Assembly: GCF_025148635.1 (NCBI RefSeq)
Contig: NZ_CP102269.1
Span: 3,224,001 to 3,288,000 of the forward strand
Direction of reading: 5' to 3'
From: Butyricimonas virosa
GTDB lineage: Bacteria; Bacteroidota; Bacteroidia; Bacteroidales; Marinifilaceae
DNA length: 64,000 nt
Positions 27,060-36,670 of this stretch are shown piece by piece. Under the pieces are notes generated by a model. The model was not told the origin of the DNA. It saw nothing but the letters and a program-made list of their open reading frames with translations, and made no database searches. A program made the position numbers and the translations under genes. Positions within the stretch are counted from its first letter, which is position 1; every line of letters begins with the position of its first letter.

Positions 27060-28112
27060 ATGAAAAGAAGAGAATACATTTTATTGTCGGCTGCATTACT
27101 GATCGCGTTCACATCGTGCGACAAAAGTAACCCGGAACTTGTTAACGAAAGTGACAGAATAGATTTCGTCGCCACGCCATTCCACGAATCCTTCATCCAA
27201 GCTAATCAAGCCCGAGGAAGCGAAACAAGGAACGACAATATACAAGATTTCGGTGTATACGCCTACTACACAGCCGATGTTTTTAATCCGGTGTCAAGTA
27301 CCCCGAATTTCATGTGCAACACTCAAGTGAGAAAGACAAGTAACCAATGGACGTACGAGCCTCTCATGTTCTGGCCGAATAGCGGGACATTGTCATTTTT
27401 CGCTTATTCACCCTATGCGAACCAAGGAGATTCGTACACCTCTTTAAGTTCAACCCCTTCTACAGAGGGGTATCCCCAACTGGCTTACACGGTACCGGAT
27501 GACGTGACGAAACAACGGGACCTGCTGGTGTCCGTCCCCCTGATCGATCAAACGAAAGCGGACGTACCCGCCGGAGGAAAACTGACTCTGGCGTTCAAGC
27601 ACACGCTCGCCTGCGTGGTGTTCCAGGCCAAAATGACAGCCGCACGCGAGCTTCCGGTGAAAGTGACATCCATCACCTTCGGGCAACTGAAAAACAAAGC
27701 CGACTTCGCTTACGGCGACACCCCGGGAACATTCTCGTGGACGGTAACCGCCGACGCCACCGACAAATCCTACACGCTCGCCATCGATAACAACCTGCTA
27801 GAGAACACGGATATCTCGACGACAGCATCGGATTACCTTTCCATCTCCCCTGCCGACTCGCACTTGTTGCTATTGCCTCAAGGCATAGACGCAGGTGACG
27901 AAATCACGGTAACGGTGGTCTACACGCTTGCCGCGGGAGAAACCAAGACCGTAACCAAAACCGCCCCGCTAAGCGACCTTATAAAAAACGAGCTGGAAGC
28001 GGGAAAACGCTATTCAATAAACATCCTCGTTTCTGCCTTGGCAGATGTCACGCTAACATGCTCGGTAGAAGAGTGGACCCCAAAAACTGTTAATATGCCC
28101 GATTTCAAATAA
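27060..28112 (+). CDS. Second fimbrillin family (Mfa-like) lipoprotein
   Basis: From ATG 27060 the protein has 350 residues with signal peptide MKRREYILLSAALLIAFTSC (lipobox Cys 20). The in-frame start at 27006 lies inside the hairpin region and lacks a signal, so it was rejected. Fimbrillin signatures are present: FGVYAYYT, MFWPNSGTLSFFAYSPYA, LTLAFKHTLACVVFQAK and C-terminal TCSVEEWTPKTVNMPDFK. Arg 52 (QARGSE) may be the maturation site. Probably a minor or accessory shaft subunit. The next gene starts 8 nt later. Confidence 0.87.
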   Translation: MKRREYILLSAALLIAFTSCDKSNPELVNESDRIDFVATPFHESFIQANQARGSETRNDNIQDFGVYAYYTADVFNPVSSTPNFMCNTQVRKTSNQWTYEPLMFWPNSGTLSFFAYSPYANQGDSYTSLSSTPSTEGYPQLAYTVPDDVTKQRDLLVSVPLIDQTKADVPAGGKLTLAFKHTLACVVFQAKMTAARELPVKVTSITFGQLKNKADFAYGDTPGTFSWTVTADATDKSYTLAIDNNLLENTDISTTASDYLSISPADSHLLLLPQGIDAGDEITVTVVYTLAAGETKTVTKTAPLSDLIKNELEAGKRYSINILVSALADVTLTCSVEEWTPKTVNMPDFK

Positions 28113-28120
28113 AAGAAGAT

Positions 28121-30940
28121 ATGAAAAAGTATATATACCTGTTATGTGTTTTGAGTTTCGTTTTAACTGCCTGTCGGGACGATAAATTCGGCTCGGAAGA
28201 AAGTAGCGGAAGTGCGGCGTTAAAATTGAAGTTCAACACCTCGAACAATATGTCGAGAGCCGTGTCGAGTGACGAGGAAGAACGACGGATACAAAATGCT
28301 TACGTGTTTATCTTCAACCAGGATGGGACAAAAGTGTTTGGACGATTTTACGACGGGATCAACCAACAGAACACGTATCAAATCGAGATAAAAGACATCC
28401 CTGCCGGGAGCGATAAAACCATAGCCGTCATAGCCAATATCAACACGGCGATTTTCGACCTGACGACAGCGGACCTGGAGGCGATAACCACGCAACCCGA
28501 TTTACTGGCATTGACTTCCCGTATGCAAGACGGGTTCATCGAGAGGGGTTCCCAATTCCTGATGAGCGGAACGACAACTGCCGACTTAACTGCTAACACC
28601 ACCAACCCGGTAAATGTCCCCTTGAAGAGAGTGGACGCCAAAATCCGTTTCAACGTGACGACAGCAGAGGGGGTGACCTTCACCCCGCTCGACTGGCAGG
28701 TCGTGACAGTACCCCAAATCGTGAACGTGCTCCCGACCGAGGTGCAAGGACAATTTGAATTCGAGGGTAATTATTTTAACAGCAGTTGGAACAACTTTGA
28801 AATCACGGCAACGAACACCAACACCTTCGCGTTCTATGTCCCCGAAAACAAAGTAAACCCCAGAAAAACAATTCCTGCGGTGGGAACATATGCTGGGCAA
28901 TATGCGTTGCGCGAGAAACAGGAGAAAATGCCTAACAGCGACGGCTCCGTGACAAACGGTGCGTACGAATACGCCGACGAGAGAGCCACACACGTGAAAT
29001 TCAGGGGAAATATTCACTATATAATAGGTTCCGGCAAAGAAGTTTCGGCAGACGTGACGTATACCGTTCATCTCGGGGCTGTAACCGGCGTGAATGACTA
29101 TAACAGCCTCCGGAATCACTTTTACACCTACAACGTGAAGATCGTGAGCGTGGATGACATTATCGTGGAAGTGGAATCAACGACACAAGGAGAACCATCC
29201 CCCGGAAGCGAGGGTGATGTTGTGCTTGCCAAAGAAGTTCTGGAATTCGATGCGCATAACGAAGTCTTCAAGACCGTTTTCCATCAAAGTGACATCGACC
29301 AGTCGCTGACGTGGAACATTTCCACCCCTTTTTCCAAAGGAGCAGAAAATGAGAATCCAAAGGATTACGAATGGATATGTTTCCGTATTAACACAAAAAC
29401 AAGAACCACGTATAATGGAGACTTCGAGAAATACAAAGGGGACAACGGGGTGTACACGGATGCCGAATTAGCAGTAACCGGCAACACGCACCCGTTAGAC
29501 AAATACATGGCGGACATCAACACGGGAAACGATAAAATGTTAAATATCAAACAACTGATAAACATATTGAAGGAGTGCAAACGCAGGTATACCGATAACG
29601 GCACTAACTCGGGCACCCTATTCGACAGTGCAGATGAAATCGTGTTTACCACTTTTTTGAAAGATTTCTATTACGAGGTGAATCCTGAAAATACCACGGA
29701 AACCGAGGAAAACGGGTTATGGAAAAAATTTGTCAACACGGAGAAAAGAGTACTCAACATCCTGTCTAACCTTAAATACAGCGCAGACCACATGAGTACA
29801 AAAACCACCGCTCTGTACTCCATCAGGCAGGCATCCATTCAAACCATGTACAACAAGGAAGCCGCCGAAAACTTCACGGCATGGGGTACCGAAATGATAC
29901 AAGACGAAAATCGCTATCAGTTTGAAACACAAAGAATAAGAGCCAATCGCACGTACGATGACAAAGATAACGGTCGTGCGAACACGATCAATATGTGGAT
30001 GGCAAGTTCGGGTTCAGAAGAGTGGGATACCTATATAAATTCCGCCAAGTGGGAAATGCAAGCCGCCTATAATGCCGCCAAATACAAATGTATGCGTCTT
30101 AACCGGGATATGGACGGGAATGGACGAATCGACGAGAATGAAGTGCAATGGTATCTTGCTAGTATCAATCAACTCACGGACTTGTGGATCGGAGAAAACT
30201 CCTTTGACCCTCAAGCCAGATTGTATAAACGGAGCACATGGGAGGAAAGCCTGCAATGGTATGCGAGCAGTACGGTACTTGACAAAGATGAAGAAGGTAT
30301 ATTGTGGAATAAAACTTACAGGGATAATCCAGACATATTATGGTCTTCCGAGGGGTCTTCCATCGGAAAACTAACCGGAGCAGGAGCAATAGACGGTGCG
30401 ATCGTTTATTACAGGTGTGTCAGAAACCTGGGAATACCGAAAAATGCAGCCAAAACAGTGCGACCTGATGACTTTGCCACTTACGACGAAGCAACAAGAA
30501 CCATCACGCTAACCCGCTTGGACGCCAAGTCCATACGGGGATTCAAAACCTCGGAAGAACTGGACGATCACAACGAACGTGACGTACGTGGCTACAACAA
30601 GCCCTGGAAGGCTTTCAAAATAAACTCGACAACACACGGAAACAATTTAAGTTGGCAAACTGTCATTGCACGCTCGAAACCCGGAGGAAGAAACCCCGTT
30701 TGCCCTGCGGGATGGCGAGTGCCCAACCAAAGAGAACTAGCGCTGATGTATTCTAAAATGCCTAGAAATAGTACCTCGTGGCCATTAACAGACCATTTCG
30801 CCAAAAGCAGTTTCAGTTTTAATCCCGTGGGCGGTGACCGTATAGGCTTCTCTGTTAAAAACGAGGGAGGGGTATTCTATTTATTACACAATAACTCCAA
30901 TGAGATCGGCGGTGTACGTTGCGTGCAAGATATCGACTAA
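28121..30940 (+). CDS. Large fimbrial lipoprotein, candidate tip protein (DUF4906-like)
   Basis: A 939-residue lipoprotein: signal MKKYIYLLCVLSFVLTAC (Cys 18), a fimbrillin-like N-terminal part (about 30-350, with NAYVFIFNQDGTKVFGRFYD), a long central region unlike known families to me (about 370-640, partly helical) and a C-terminal domain (about 640-939) with MRLNRDMDGNGRIDENEVQW, an EF-hand-like calcium loop, then NPVCPAGWRVPNQRELALMY and a closing GGVRCVQD, as in FISUMP-type major paralogous domains. Size, last structural position in the operon and a distinct C-terminal domain suggest the tip adhesin. Exact family (DUF4906) is tentative. Confidence 0.72.
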   Translation: MKKYIYLLCVLSFVLTACRDDKFGSEESSGSAALKLKFNTSNNMSRAVSSDEEERRIQNAYVFIFNQDGTKVFGRFYDGINQQNTYQIEIKDIPAGSDKTIAVIANINTAIFDLTTADLEAITTQPDLLALTSRMQDGFIERGSQFLMSGTTTADLTANTTNPVNVPLKRVDAKIRFNVTTAEGVTFTPLDWQVVTVPQIVNVLPTEVQGQFEFEGNYFNSSWNNFEITATNTNTFAFYVPENKVNPRKTIPAVGTYAGQYALREKQEKMPNSDGSVTNGAYEYADERATHVKFRGNIHYIIGSGKEVSADVTYTVHLGAVTGVNDYNSLRNHFYTYNVKIVSVDDIIVEVESTTQGEPSPGSEGDVVLAKEVLEFDAHNEVFKTVFHQSDIDQSLTWNISTPFSKGAENENPKDYEWICFRINTKTRTTYNGDFEKYKGDNGVYTDAELAVTGNTHPLDKYMADINTGNDKMLNIKQLINILKECKRRYTDNGTNSGTLFDSADEIVFTTFLKDFYYEVNPENTTETEENGLWKKFVNTEKRVLNILSNLKYSADHMSTKTTALYSIRQASIQTMYNKEAAENFTAWGTEMIQDENRYQFETQRIRANRTYDDKDNGRANTINMWMASSGSEEWDTYINSAKWEMQAAYNAAKYKCMRLNRDMDGNGRIDENEVQWYLASINQLTDLWIGENSFDPQARLYKRSTWEESLQWYASSTVLDKDEEGILWNKTYRDNPDILWSSEGSSIGKLTGAGAIDGAIVYYRCVRNLGIPKNAAKTVRPDDFATYDEATRTITLTRLDAKSIRGFKTSEELDDHNERDVRGYNKPWKAFKINSTTHGNNLSWQTVIARSKPGGRNPVCPAGWRVPNQRELALMYSKMPRNSTSWPLTDHFAKSSFSFNPVGGDRIGFSVKNEGGVFYLLHNNSNEIGGVRCVQDID

Positions 30941-30958
30941 CAAAAGAAACAATAGAAT

Positions 30959-31225
30959 ATGAATAAACGAGAACTTACAACACTTATCGCAGAACGCACC
31001 GGATTGAAGAAGAAGGACGTTCACGCCACTTTACAAGCCACGATCGACTGCATTTCCGAGGCCATACAAGCCGGAGAACGGGTCACTTTCATGGGTTTCG
31101 GTTCCTTTTATACTCAAGAGCGAGGTCCGCGAATGAGCTACAACGTTTACACGAAAGAACGTAGACACCTAGATACCCGAAAAGTGATAAAATTTAAATC
31201 GACTTTACCGAAACAAGATAAATAA
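30959..31225 (+). CDS. HU-family DNA-binding protein
   Basis: An 88-residue HU/IHF-type protein: MNKRELTTLIAERTGL, then AIQAGERVTFMGFGSFYTQE at the start of the DNA-binding arm, and C-terminal RKVIKFKSTLP. HU/IHF proteins bend DNA and assist site-specific recombination and transcription. It lies only 18 nt after the fimbrial tip-protein gene and must be in the same transcript, so its expression would follow the fimbrial switch. The arm sequence (RGPRMSYNVYTKERRHL) departs from the usual GRNPxTG, so it is a divergent member. Confidence 0.9.
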   Translation: MNKRELTTLIAERTGLKKKDVHATLQATIDCISEAIQAGERVTFMGFGSFYTQERGPRMSYNVYTKERRHLDTRKVIKFKSTLPKQDK

Positions 31226-31269
31226 TTGCAACCAGAGAGAGGGGAAATCGTCCCTATCAAGATTTCCCT

Positions 31270-31298
31270 CCAACTCCCCCTTGCACAGGGGGAGTTGG
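31270..31298. terminator. REP-like perfect hairpin, probable terminator
   Basis: A perfect 12 bp stem (CCAACTCCCCCT / AGGGGGAGTTGG) with the 5 nt loop TGCAC lies between the convergent fimbrial operon and ABC-F gene. It shares CTCCCCCT-N5-AGGGGGAG with both arms of the element at 60918-61033. No strong U-tract, so termination efficiency is uncertain. Confidence 0.55.
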
Positions 31299-31317
31299 CT
31301 ACCAAGTGGCTTCCTCT

Positions 31318-33183
31318 TTATTCGATTTCGCTAAGTTCCAGCCAGCGCATTTCCTTTTCGTCCAGTAGGTCAATGATCTCGGCAATTCGCTGGGAAGATT
31401 TTACCAGTTCCTCCGTATCCAGTGCCCCGGAGTTCAAGGCAGTTTCCAGTGTTGTTTTTTCCGTGTTCAGTTTTTCCATGTCGGATTCCAGTTGCTGAAT
31501 TTCTTGTTTTTCCTTGAAAGTCAGTTTACGAACTTTTTCCTTTTCTCTCACGGGTTTGGGTGCGACAGGTATTTTCTTCTCTTCTTGTTTTCGTAATAAT
31601 TCCTCTTCTTCCTTTTTATTTTTATACTGGGTGTAATTACCGGGGAAGTCTTTCACCACGCCATCCCCCTCGAAAGCGAACACTCGGTCCACCACTTTAT
31701 CCGTGAAGAAACGGTCGTGGGATACAATGATCAGACAGCCTTGGAAAGATTTCAGATAATCTTCCAACACGTTTAGCGTCATGATGTCGAGATCGTTCGT
31801 CGGCTCGTCGAGAATCAAGAAGTTGGGGTTACTCATGAGGACGGTCAGCAGGTAAAGCCTCCGTCGTTCACCCCCGCTAAGTTTTGCCACGAGGGAATAT
31901 TGCAGCTTGTCCGGAAAAAGAAAATATTCAAGGAATTGCGATGCCGACATCACCCGTCCGTTACCGAGGTCGATTTTCTCGGAAATGTTTTTCACGATGT
32001 CGATGGGGCGATCGTCTTCCTTGAAACTGATCCCATCTTGTTTGTAATAACCGTAAACCACGGTTTCACCAATTTCGATGGTCCCGTTGTCCGGTTCGAT
32101 CTGGCGGGTAATGATATTCAAAAAGGTCGATTTTCCGACCCCGTTTTTCCCGATGATCCCGATCTTTTCTCCCCGTACGAATTTGTAGGAGAAATCCCGT
32201 AGCACGCGGAAATTTCCATAGCTTTTGTTCACGTGTTCCAGTTCCAGAATCTTCTTACCGAGGCGCTGGCCTTTAATATCGAGTTCCAGTTGCTGCTCTG
32301 TCGTGTTTTGAGAGGCGACTTCTTTTATTTTATAGAAATTATCGATCCTGTATTTTGCCTTGTGTCCGCGGGCTTGCGGCATCCGGCGCATCCATTCTTG
32401 TTCCGTGCGTAGCAGGTTTTTGGCCTTGTCGATCGAGGCGTTGCGGGCCTCAATTCGTTCGTCTCTCTTTTCAAGATAATAGGAGTAGTTTCCTTCGTAG
32501 GCGAATAATCCGAAATCGTCGATTTCGATGATCTTGTCGCACACCCGATCCAGAAAATAACGGTCGTGAGTCACCATGAGTAAAGTGGCATTCGTTTTTT
32601 CGAGGTACTCTTCCAGCCATTCGGTCATCTCCACATCCAAATGGTTCGTCGGCTCGTCAAGGATCAGGAAATCGGGATTGCTGATCAATATTTTGGCCAG
32701 CCCGACACGTTTGCGCTGTCCCCCGGATAGCTCCTTAATTCGCTGGCTATACTTGTCAACCTTGAGTTCCGACAGGATTTGTTTTACTTGCGTGTCGTAG
32801 TCCCATGCGGCGAGAGCGTCCATTTGTGGGATGAGTTCTTCGAGAGCCGATGCGTCGTTGTCCTTCACGGCTTGCTCGTATGTTTTGATTAATTTCAAGG
32901 TCGGGTTCTCCGAGTTGAACACCTCTTCAAACACGTAATTTTCCGGGTTGAGTTCCGGGTCTTGGTCCAGAATACCGATTGAAATGTCGTTACGGAAGAT
33001 CACGGAACCCGTGTCCGCGGAGTCTTTGCCCGCAATGATACGTAACAGGGTGGATTTTCCCATCCCGTTCTTGGCAATTAGAGCTACCTTTTGATTTTTG
33101 CCGATTCCAAAAGTTATATTTTCAAACAGGAGTTGTTCCCCGAAACGTTTACTAAGATTTTCGACTTGTAAAAAACTAATCAT
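31318..33183 (-). CDS. ABC-F family ATPase (Uup-like)
   Basis: A 621-residue soluble protein with two ABC cassettes. Cassette 1 has AKNGMGKSTL and LSGGQRKRVGL; cassette 2 has GKNGVGKSTF and LSGGERRRLYL; both have LILDEPTNHLD / LILDEPTNDLD. A charged linker between cassettes and a C-terminal coiled coil (about 545-621) fit Uup-type ABC-F proteins, which act on ribosomes or DNA-associated processes rather than transport. No membrane segment. A near-perfect copy of the AT-rich leader repeat lies just before its start. Confidence 0.92.
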   Translation of the reverse strand: MISFLQVENLSKRFGEQLLFENITFGIGKNQKVALIAKNGMGKSTLLRIIAGKDSADTGSVIFRNDISIGILDQDPELNPENYVFEEVFNSENPTLKLIKTYEQAVKDNDASALEELIPQMDALAAWDYDTQVKQILSELKVDKYSQRIKELSGGQRKRVGLAKILISNPDFLILDEPTNHLDVEMTEWLEEYLEKTNATLLMVTHDRYFLDRVCDKIIEIDDFGLFAYEGNYSYYLEKRDERIEARNASIDKAKNLLRTEQEWMRRMPQARGHKAKYRIDNFYKIKEVASQNTTEQQLELDIKGQRLGKKILELEHVNKSYGNFRVLRDFSYKFVRGEKIGIIGKNGVGKSTFLNIITRQIEPDNGTIEIGETVVYGYYKQDGISFKEDDRPIDIVKNISEKIDLGNGRVMSASQFLEYFLFPDKLQYSLVAKLSGGERRRLYLLTVLMSNPNFLILDEPTNDLDIMTLNVLEDYLKSFQGCLIIVSHDRFFTDKVVDRVFAFEGDGVVKDFPGNYTQYKNKKEEEELLRKQEEKKIPVAPKPVREKEKVRKLTFKEKQEIQQLESDMEKLNTEKTTLETALNSGALDTEELVKSSQRIAEIIDLLDEKEMRWLELSEIE

Positions 33184-33194
33184 GGAGTAATTTA

Positions 33195-33220
33195 TGATTT
33201 TAGATTTTAAATTTTAGATT
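33195..33220 (-). repeat. AT-rich leader repeat (copy 1, one mismatch)
   Basis: Twenty-five of 26 positions match the exact copies at 35002, 40305, 45072 and 60811. It lies 12 nt before the ABC-F start codon, on the coding strand of that gene. Confidence 0.6.
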
Positions 33221-33304
33221 TTAAATGGAGTGATTCTGTGATTTATGAATTAGTGATTAATAGCGAATCGCATTACGTGGCTGGAATCATTAAATCTAAA
33301 GTCA

Positions 33305-34018
33305 CTAAATCGTTGAATTTAAAAACGCTTTCCGTTTCCCTTCCTCGAAACGTTCGATGGCGTACCGTAACATGGTACGGGGCATTTCCTTGTAGCGAGG
33401 TGTGAGATAATCGACTAAGAGTTGTTCATCCTCTTTGCCTATTTCACGGAGAATCCAGCCCACGGCTTTGTGGATCAGATCGTGAGGGTGGTGCTGGAGA
33501 AGGTCGGCAATAGCGAGAGCATCCTTGAATTCACCTTGTTTCACGAAATGCATACAGGAGATCATGGCGATACGCTGTTTCCAGAGGTGATTTTCTTTTG
33601 CCCAATCATAAAGGAGTTGTTTGTCCTTATCGAAAAGCCAGTGTCCCAAAATCTTGTAACAGCTAAGGTCAACGAGATCCCAGTTGTTGATGGCGTCCAC
33701 CTGACTCACGTAGAAATTCACGCAAGTCTCTCTGGACGTGTGGTCTTTGAGCTTGGCGTAACGATAAGTCAAGGCTAGAAGTGCCGTCAGGCGATACTCG
33801 TGGTACGGGGAGGCGAGTAGTTCCCGGAGCGTGTCGAAGTCTGCATCGAAATGTTTTTTGGCAACAATACGCAAATTCGGAACAACGACCCCGATAAATT
33901 GATCCCCTTCACCGTACTCCCCTTTACCCGTTTTGAAGAAACGGGGCAGGAAAGCCGCTTTTGATTCGTCCCGGTATGTATTTATTTCATTTATAATTTC
34001 TTTCGTTGAATTTTTCAT
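33305..34018 (-). CDS. DNA alkylation repair protein, AlkD-like
   Basis: A 237-residue all-helical HEAT-like protein resembling AlkD/AlkC-type DNA glycosylases, which excise 3- and 7-alkylated purines. Family marks include FFKTGKGEYGEGDQFIGVVV, HEYRLTALLAL, NNWDLVDLSCYKILGHWL (with the conserved WDLVD acidic residue used in catalysis) and GWILREIGKEDEQLL near the end. Length is normal for the family. It is probably transcribed alone, divergently from parA. Confidence 0.88.
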   Translation of the reverse strand: MKNSTKEIINEINTYRDESKAAFLPRFFKTGKGEYGEGDQFIGVVVPNLRIVAKKHFDADFDTLRELLASPYHEYRLTALLALTYRYAKLKDHTSRETCVNFYVSQVDAINNWDLVDLSCYKILGHWLFDKDKQLLYDWAKENHLWKQRIAMISCMHFVKQGEFKDALAIADLLQHHPHDLIHKAVGWILREIGKEDEQLLVDYLTPRYKEMPRTMLRYAIERFEEGKRKAFLNSTI

Positions 34019-34161
34019 CTTTCCCTCAGTTCTTTAGTTCCCGGTGTAAAGGTAATTATTGTTAGTAAAAAAGTAGGCGTTGTTATTAAAAAATTGAACA
34101 AAAATGGGGGACGTATTCTTTTTAATTGTATTTTTACCACATAATCGAAAAACGTGGATTT

Positions 34162-34935
34162 ATGTCAAAAATTATAGCTATCGCGAACCAAAAGGGAGGT
34201 GTTGGAAAGACAACGACGTCTGTAAACTTGGCGGCTAGTTTGGCTGTACTGGAACAGAAAGTGTTGTTGGTTGATGCTGATCCTCAAGGGAATGCGACAA
34301 CGGGAGTGGGATATGATTTAAAGGAATTGAAGGCGACTATCTACGAATGTCTGGTGGACGGGTTGGAGCCGAAAGAGGCTATCTTGAAGACGGACATTGA
34401 GAATTTGTTTTTGTTGCCTTCCAATATAGATTTGGTGGGAGCCGAGTTGGAGATGTTGAATTTCGAGGAGAAGGAGAGTATCATGGCGAAGGTGTTGGCA
34501 AAGGTGAAAGATGACTACGATTATATATTAATCGACTGTTCGCCTTCACTGGGTTTGTTGACCGTGAATTCATTGGCTGCGGCCAATTCAGTGATGATTC
34601 CCGTGCAATGCCAGTATTTTGCATTGGAAGGATTGGGTAAGTTATTAAATACAATCAAGATTATCCAGAAACGTTTGAACACGGCTTTGGAAATTGAAGG
34701 ATTCGTGCTGACCATGTATGACGGGCGTGTCCGTCTGTCGAACCAGGTGGTTGCCGAGGTCCGGAAGCATTTCGAGGAGATGGTTTTCGACACGTTGATT
34801 CAACAGAACGTAAAACTGGCAGAGGCCCCGAGTTACGGACAACCGGTTATCCTCTACGATGCCGAGTGTCGCGGTTCCGTGAATTATTTGAGTTTGGCAA
34901 ACGAATTGTTGGAGAAAAACAAAAAAATAGTTTAG
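34162..34935 (+). CDS. parA: Chromosome-partitioning ATPase ParA/Soj
   Basis: A 257-residue deviant Walker ATPase with the P-loop KGGVGKTTT, DADPQGN and LIDCSPSLG motifs. I start at ATG 34162 (MSKIIAIANQKGG), which puts the P-loop at the usual position; the in-frame start at 34126 adds 12 residues not seen in the family. ParA works with ParB/parS to segregate the chromosome origin. parB follows 103 nt later. No parS-like site was found in the region. Confidence 0.95.
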   Translation: MSKIIAIANQKGGVGKTTTSVNLAASLAVLEQKVLLVDADPQGNATTGVGYDLKELKATIYECLVDGLEPKEAILKTDIENLFLLPSNIDLVGAELEMLNFEEKESIMAKVLAKVKDDYDYILIDCSPSLGLLTVNSLAAANSVMIPVQCQYFALEGLGKLLNTIKIIQKRLNTALEIEGFVLTMYDGRVRLSNQVVAEVRKHFEEMVFDTLIQQNVKLAEAPSYGQPVILYDAECRGSVNYLSLANELLEKNKKIV

Positions 34936-35001
34936 AGTTTAAAGTCATGTAGAATTTAGAATGAAATCGAAAAGCGTTGGCCTTGTGCAGTTGGAATCTA
35001 A

Positions 35002-35027
35002 AATCTAAAATTTAAAATCTAAAATTA
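35002..35027 (+). repeat. AT-rich leader repeat (copy 2)
   Basis: Exact 26 bp copy of the leader repeat (begins AATCTAAAATTTAAAATC), 13 nt before the parB start codon. Confidence 0.65.
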
Positions 35028-35038
35028 ATTGATAAGAG

Positions 35039-35932
35039 ATGGCGAAAAAGAGTGCATTAGGTAAAGGATTGGGAGCGTTATTGTCGGATGCGGCAGAGGA
35101 GGCGAAGCCAAGGGGGATGGCCTCATCGGCGTTACAGGAAGAATTGAAATTGAGTGATATTCGCCCGAATCCGAACCAACCGAGAACCGTTTTTGATGAG
35201 GAGGCATTGCAAGAGTTGGCCTCTTCAATCAAGGCTATCGGCATCGTGCAACCCATCACCGTGAGGGAAGTGGAAGACGGGAAGTACGAGATAGTTGCCG
35301 GGGAACGTAGGTTCCGGGCATCGAAAATGGCAGGGTTGGAAACTATTCCCGCTTATATTCGTAAGGTGGAAGAAGAATCCGTGCTTGAATTGGCATTGAT
35401 TGAAAATATCCAGCGGGAGGATTTGAACGCTATCGAGATCGCGATTTCGTACGAGCGTTTGATTGACGAGTGTAACCTGACACAGGATGCGTTGAGCGAA
35501 CGGGTAGGTAAAAAGCGAACGACGATTTCTAATTACTTGCGTTTGTTGAAGTTGCCGGCCCCGATACAGTTGGCAATCAAGGAACGGAAAATCAGTATGG
35601 GACATGCCCGTGCTATTATTAATATAGAAGATCCGGAAACCCAGTACATGGTTTTCGAGCAGATCATGAAATACGATTTCTCCGTGAGAAAAGTCGAGGA
35701 AATCGTTCGGGAGCTGATGAAACCAGAAGAGGAAAAAGAGAGAAAAGCCGAGAGGAAACGTCAACCTATCGAGGACTACATGGAGTTACAAACTCACTTG
35801 GCTCGTTATTTTGACACGAAGGTTGACTTGAAACGGAACGAGAAAGGAAGAGGGAAGATCGTGATTTCTTTTAAATCGGATAGTGATCTGGAGCGAATTG
35901 TTGAATTATTGGATAAGGTGGATAAGAAATAA
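35039..35932 (+). CDS. parB: Chromosome-partitioning protein ParB
   Basis: A 297-residue CTP-dependent DNA clamp. It has the N-terminal KKSALGKGLGALL box (ParA-stimulating), ParB/Srx motifs (VAGERRFRASK and LIENIQREDLNAIE), a helix-turn-helix region (RVGKKRTTISNYLRLL) and a C-terminal dimerisation segment. It loads at parS sites and spreads to organise origin DNA. Pairs with parA upstream; the DUF5683 gene follows after 8 nt, so these are likely co-transcribed. Confidence 0.95.
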   Translation: MAKKSALGKGLGALLSDAAEEAKPRGMASSALQEELKLSDIRPNPNQPRTVFDEEALQELASSIKAIGIVQPITVREVEDGKYEIVAGERRFRASKMAGLETIPAYIRKVEEESVLELALIENIQREDLNAIEIAISYERLIDECNLTQDALSERVGKKRTTISNYLRLLKLPAPIQLAIKERKISMGHARAIINIEDPETQYMVFEQIMKYDFSVRKVEEIVRELMKPEEEKERKAERKRQPIEDYMELQTHLARYFDTKVDLKRNEKGRGKIVISFKSDSDLERIVELLDKVDKK

Positions 35933-35940
35933 ACTTTGTA

Positions 35941-36660
35941 GTGAGAAGTATTTTAGTGAAAATAGTTTTGATTATCCCGGTTTTGCTTATTTGTACGGGA
36001 GTAACGGCGTCGGAATATCGTTCGGATTTCCCTGTATTCTTGCAAGACACGATCATTCACACGGATTCCTTGACATTCACGGGAAAAGAGGAAGCGTTGA
36101 AAAGGAAAGCGAGAAAAAGAGATAACGAAAAACCTCACTCCCCTCATCGGGCTACGATCATGGCGATGATTTTACCGGGTTCCGGGCAGATTTATAATCG
36201 GCAATGGTGGAAGTTGCCAATTTTGTACGGGGGTATCGGGGCTACCGTGTACGGTTTGTCGTGGAACATGAAGTATTACAAGAAATACCGTACAGCATTC
36301 GTGGATTACACGGCTTATCTGAATGCTTTGGAGGCTGATCCGGAAACACCTTACCCGGCCAATTCCAGTTGGGATAAATTGATGTTACCGGGTAAAACGG
36401 CAGAGAATTACAATGCATCCATGCAAAAGCGTTTGCAGGAACAGTTGAAAACAAAGAAAGATAATTATAAACGAAATCGGGACTTATTGTATATCGTGTC
36501 GGGTGCCATATATGCGATACAAATTATTGATGCTACGGTATTTGCCCATTTCTATGATTTCGAGATTAACGACGATTTGTCTATGAATCTTCGTCCTTCA
36601 ACCGGATTCTCTCCCGTCAGCGGGGGAACCGTGGGTTTGACATTAACTTTTAATTTTTAA
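35941..36660 (+). CDS. DUF5683 domain protein
   Basis: A 239-residue protein with a signal peptide (MRSILVKIVLIIPVLLICTG), probably starting at GTG 35941. The core HRATIMAMILPGSGQIYNRQWWKLPILYGG is the DUF5683 signature, including two short hydrophobic stretches, and the C-terminus GTVGLTLTFNF suggests a closing outer-membrane-type strand. Function unknown. The order parB-DUF5683-transglycosylase is common in Bacteroidales and hints at a link between envelope and chromosome functions, though co-location may be only historical. Confidence 0.85.
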   Translation: MRSILVKIVLIIPVLLICTGVTASEYRSDFPVFLQDTIIHTDSLTFTGKEEALKRKARKRDNEKPHSPHRATIMAMILPGSGQIYNRQWWKLPILYGGIGATVYGLSWNMKYYKKYRTAFVDYTAYLNALEADPETPYPANSSWDKLMLPGKTAENYNASMQKRLQEQLKTKKDNYKRNRDLLYIVSGAIYAIQIIDATVFAHFYDFEINDDLSMNLRPSTGFSPVSGGTVGLTLTFNF

Positions 36661-36670
36661 AGGAATAACC

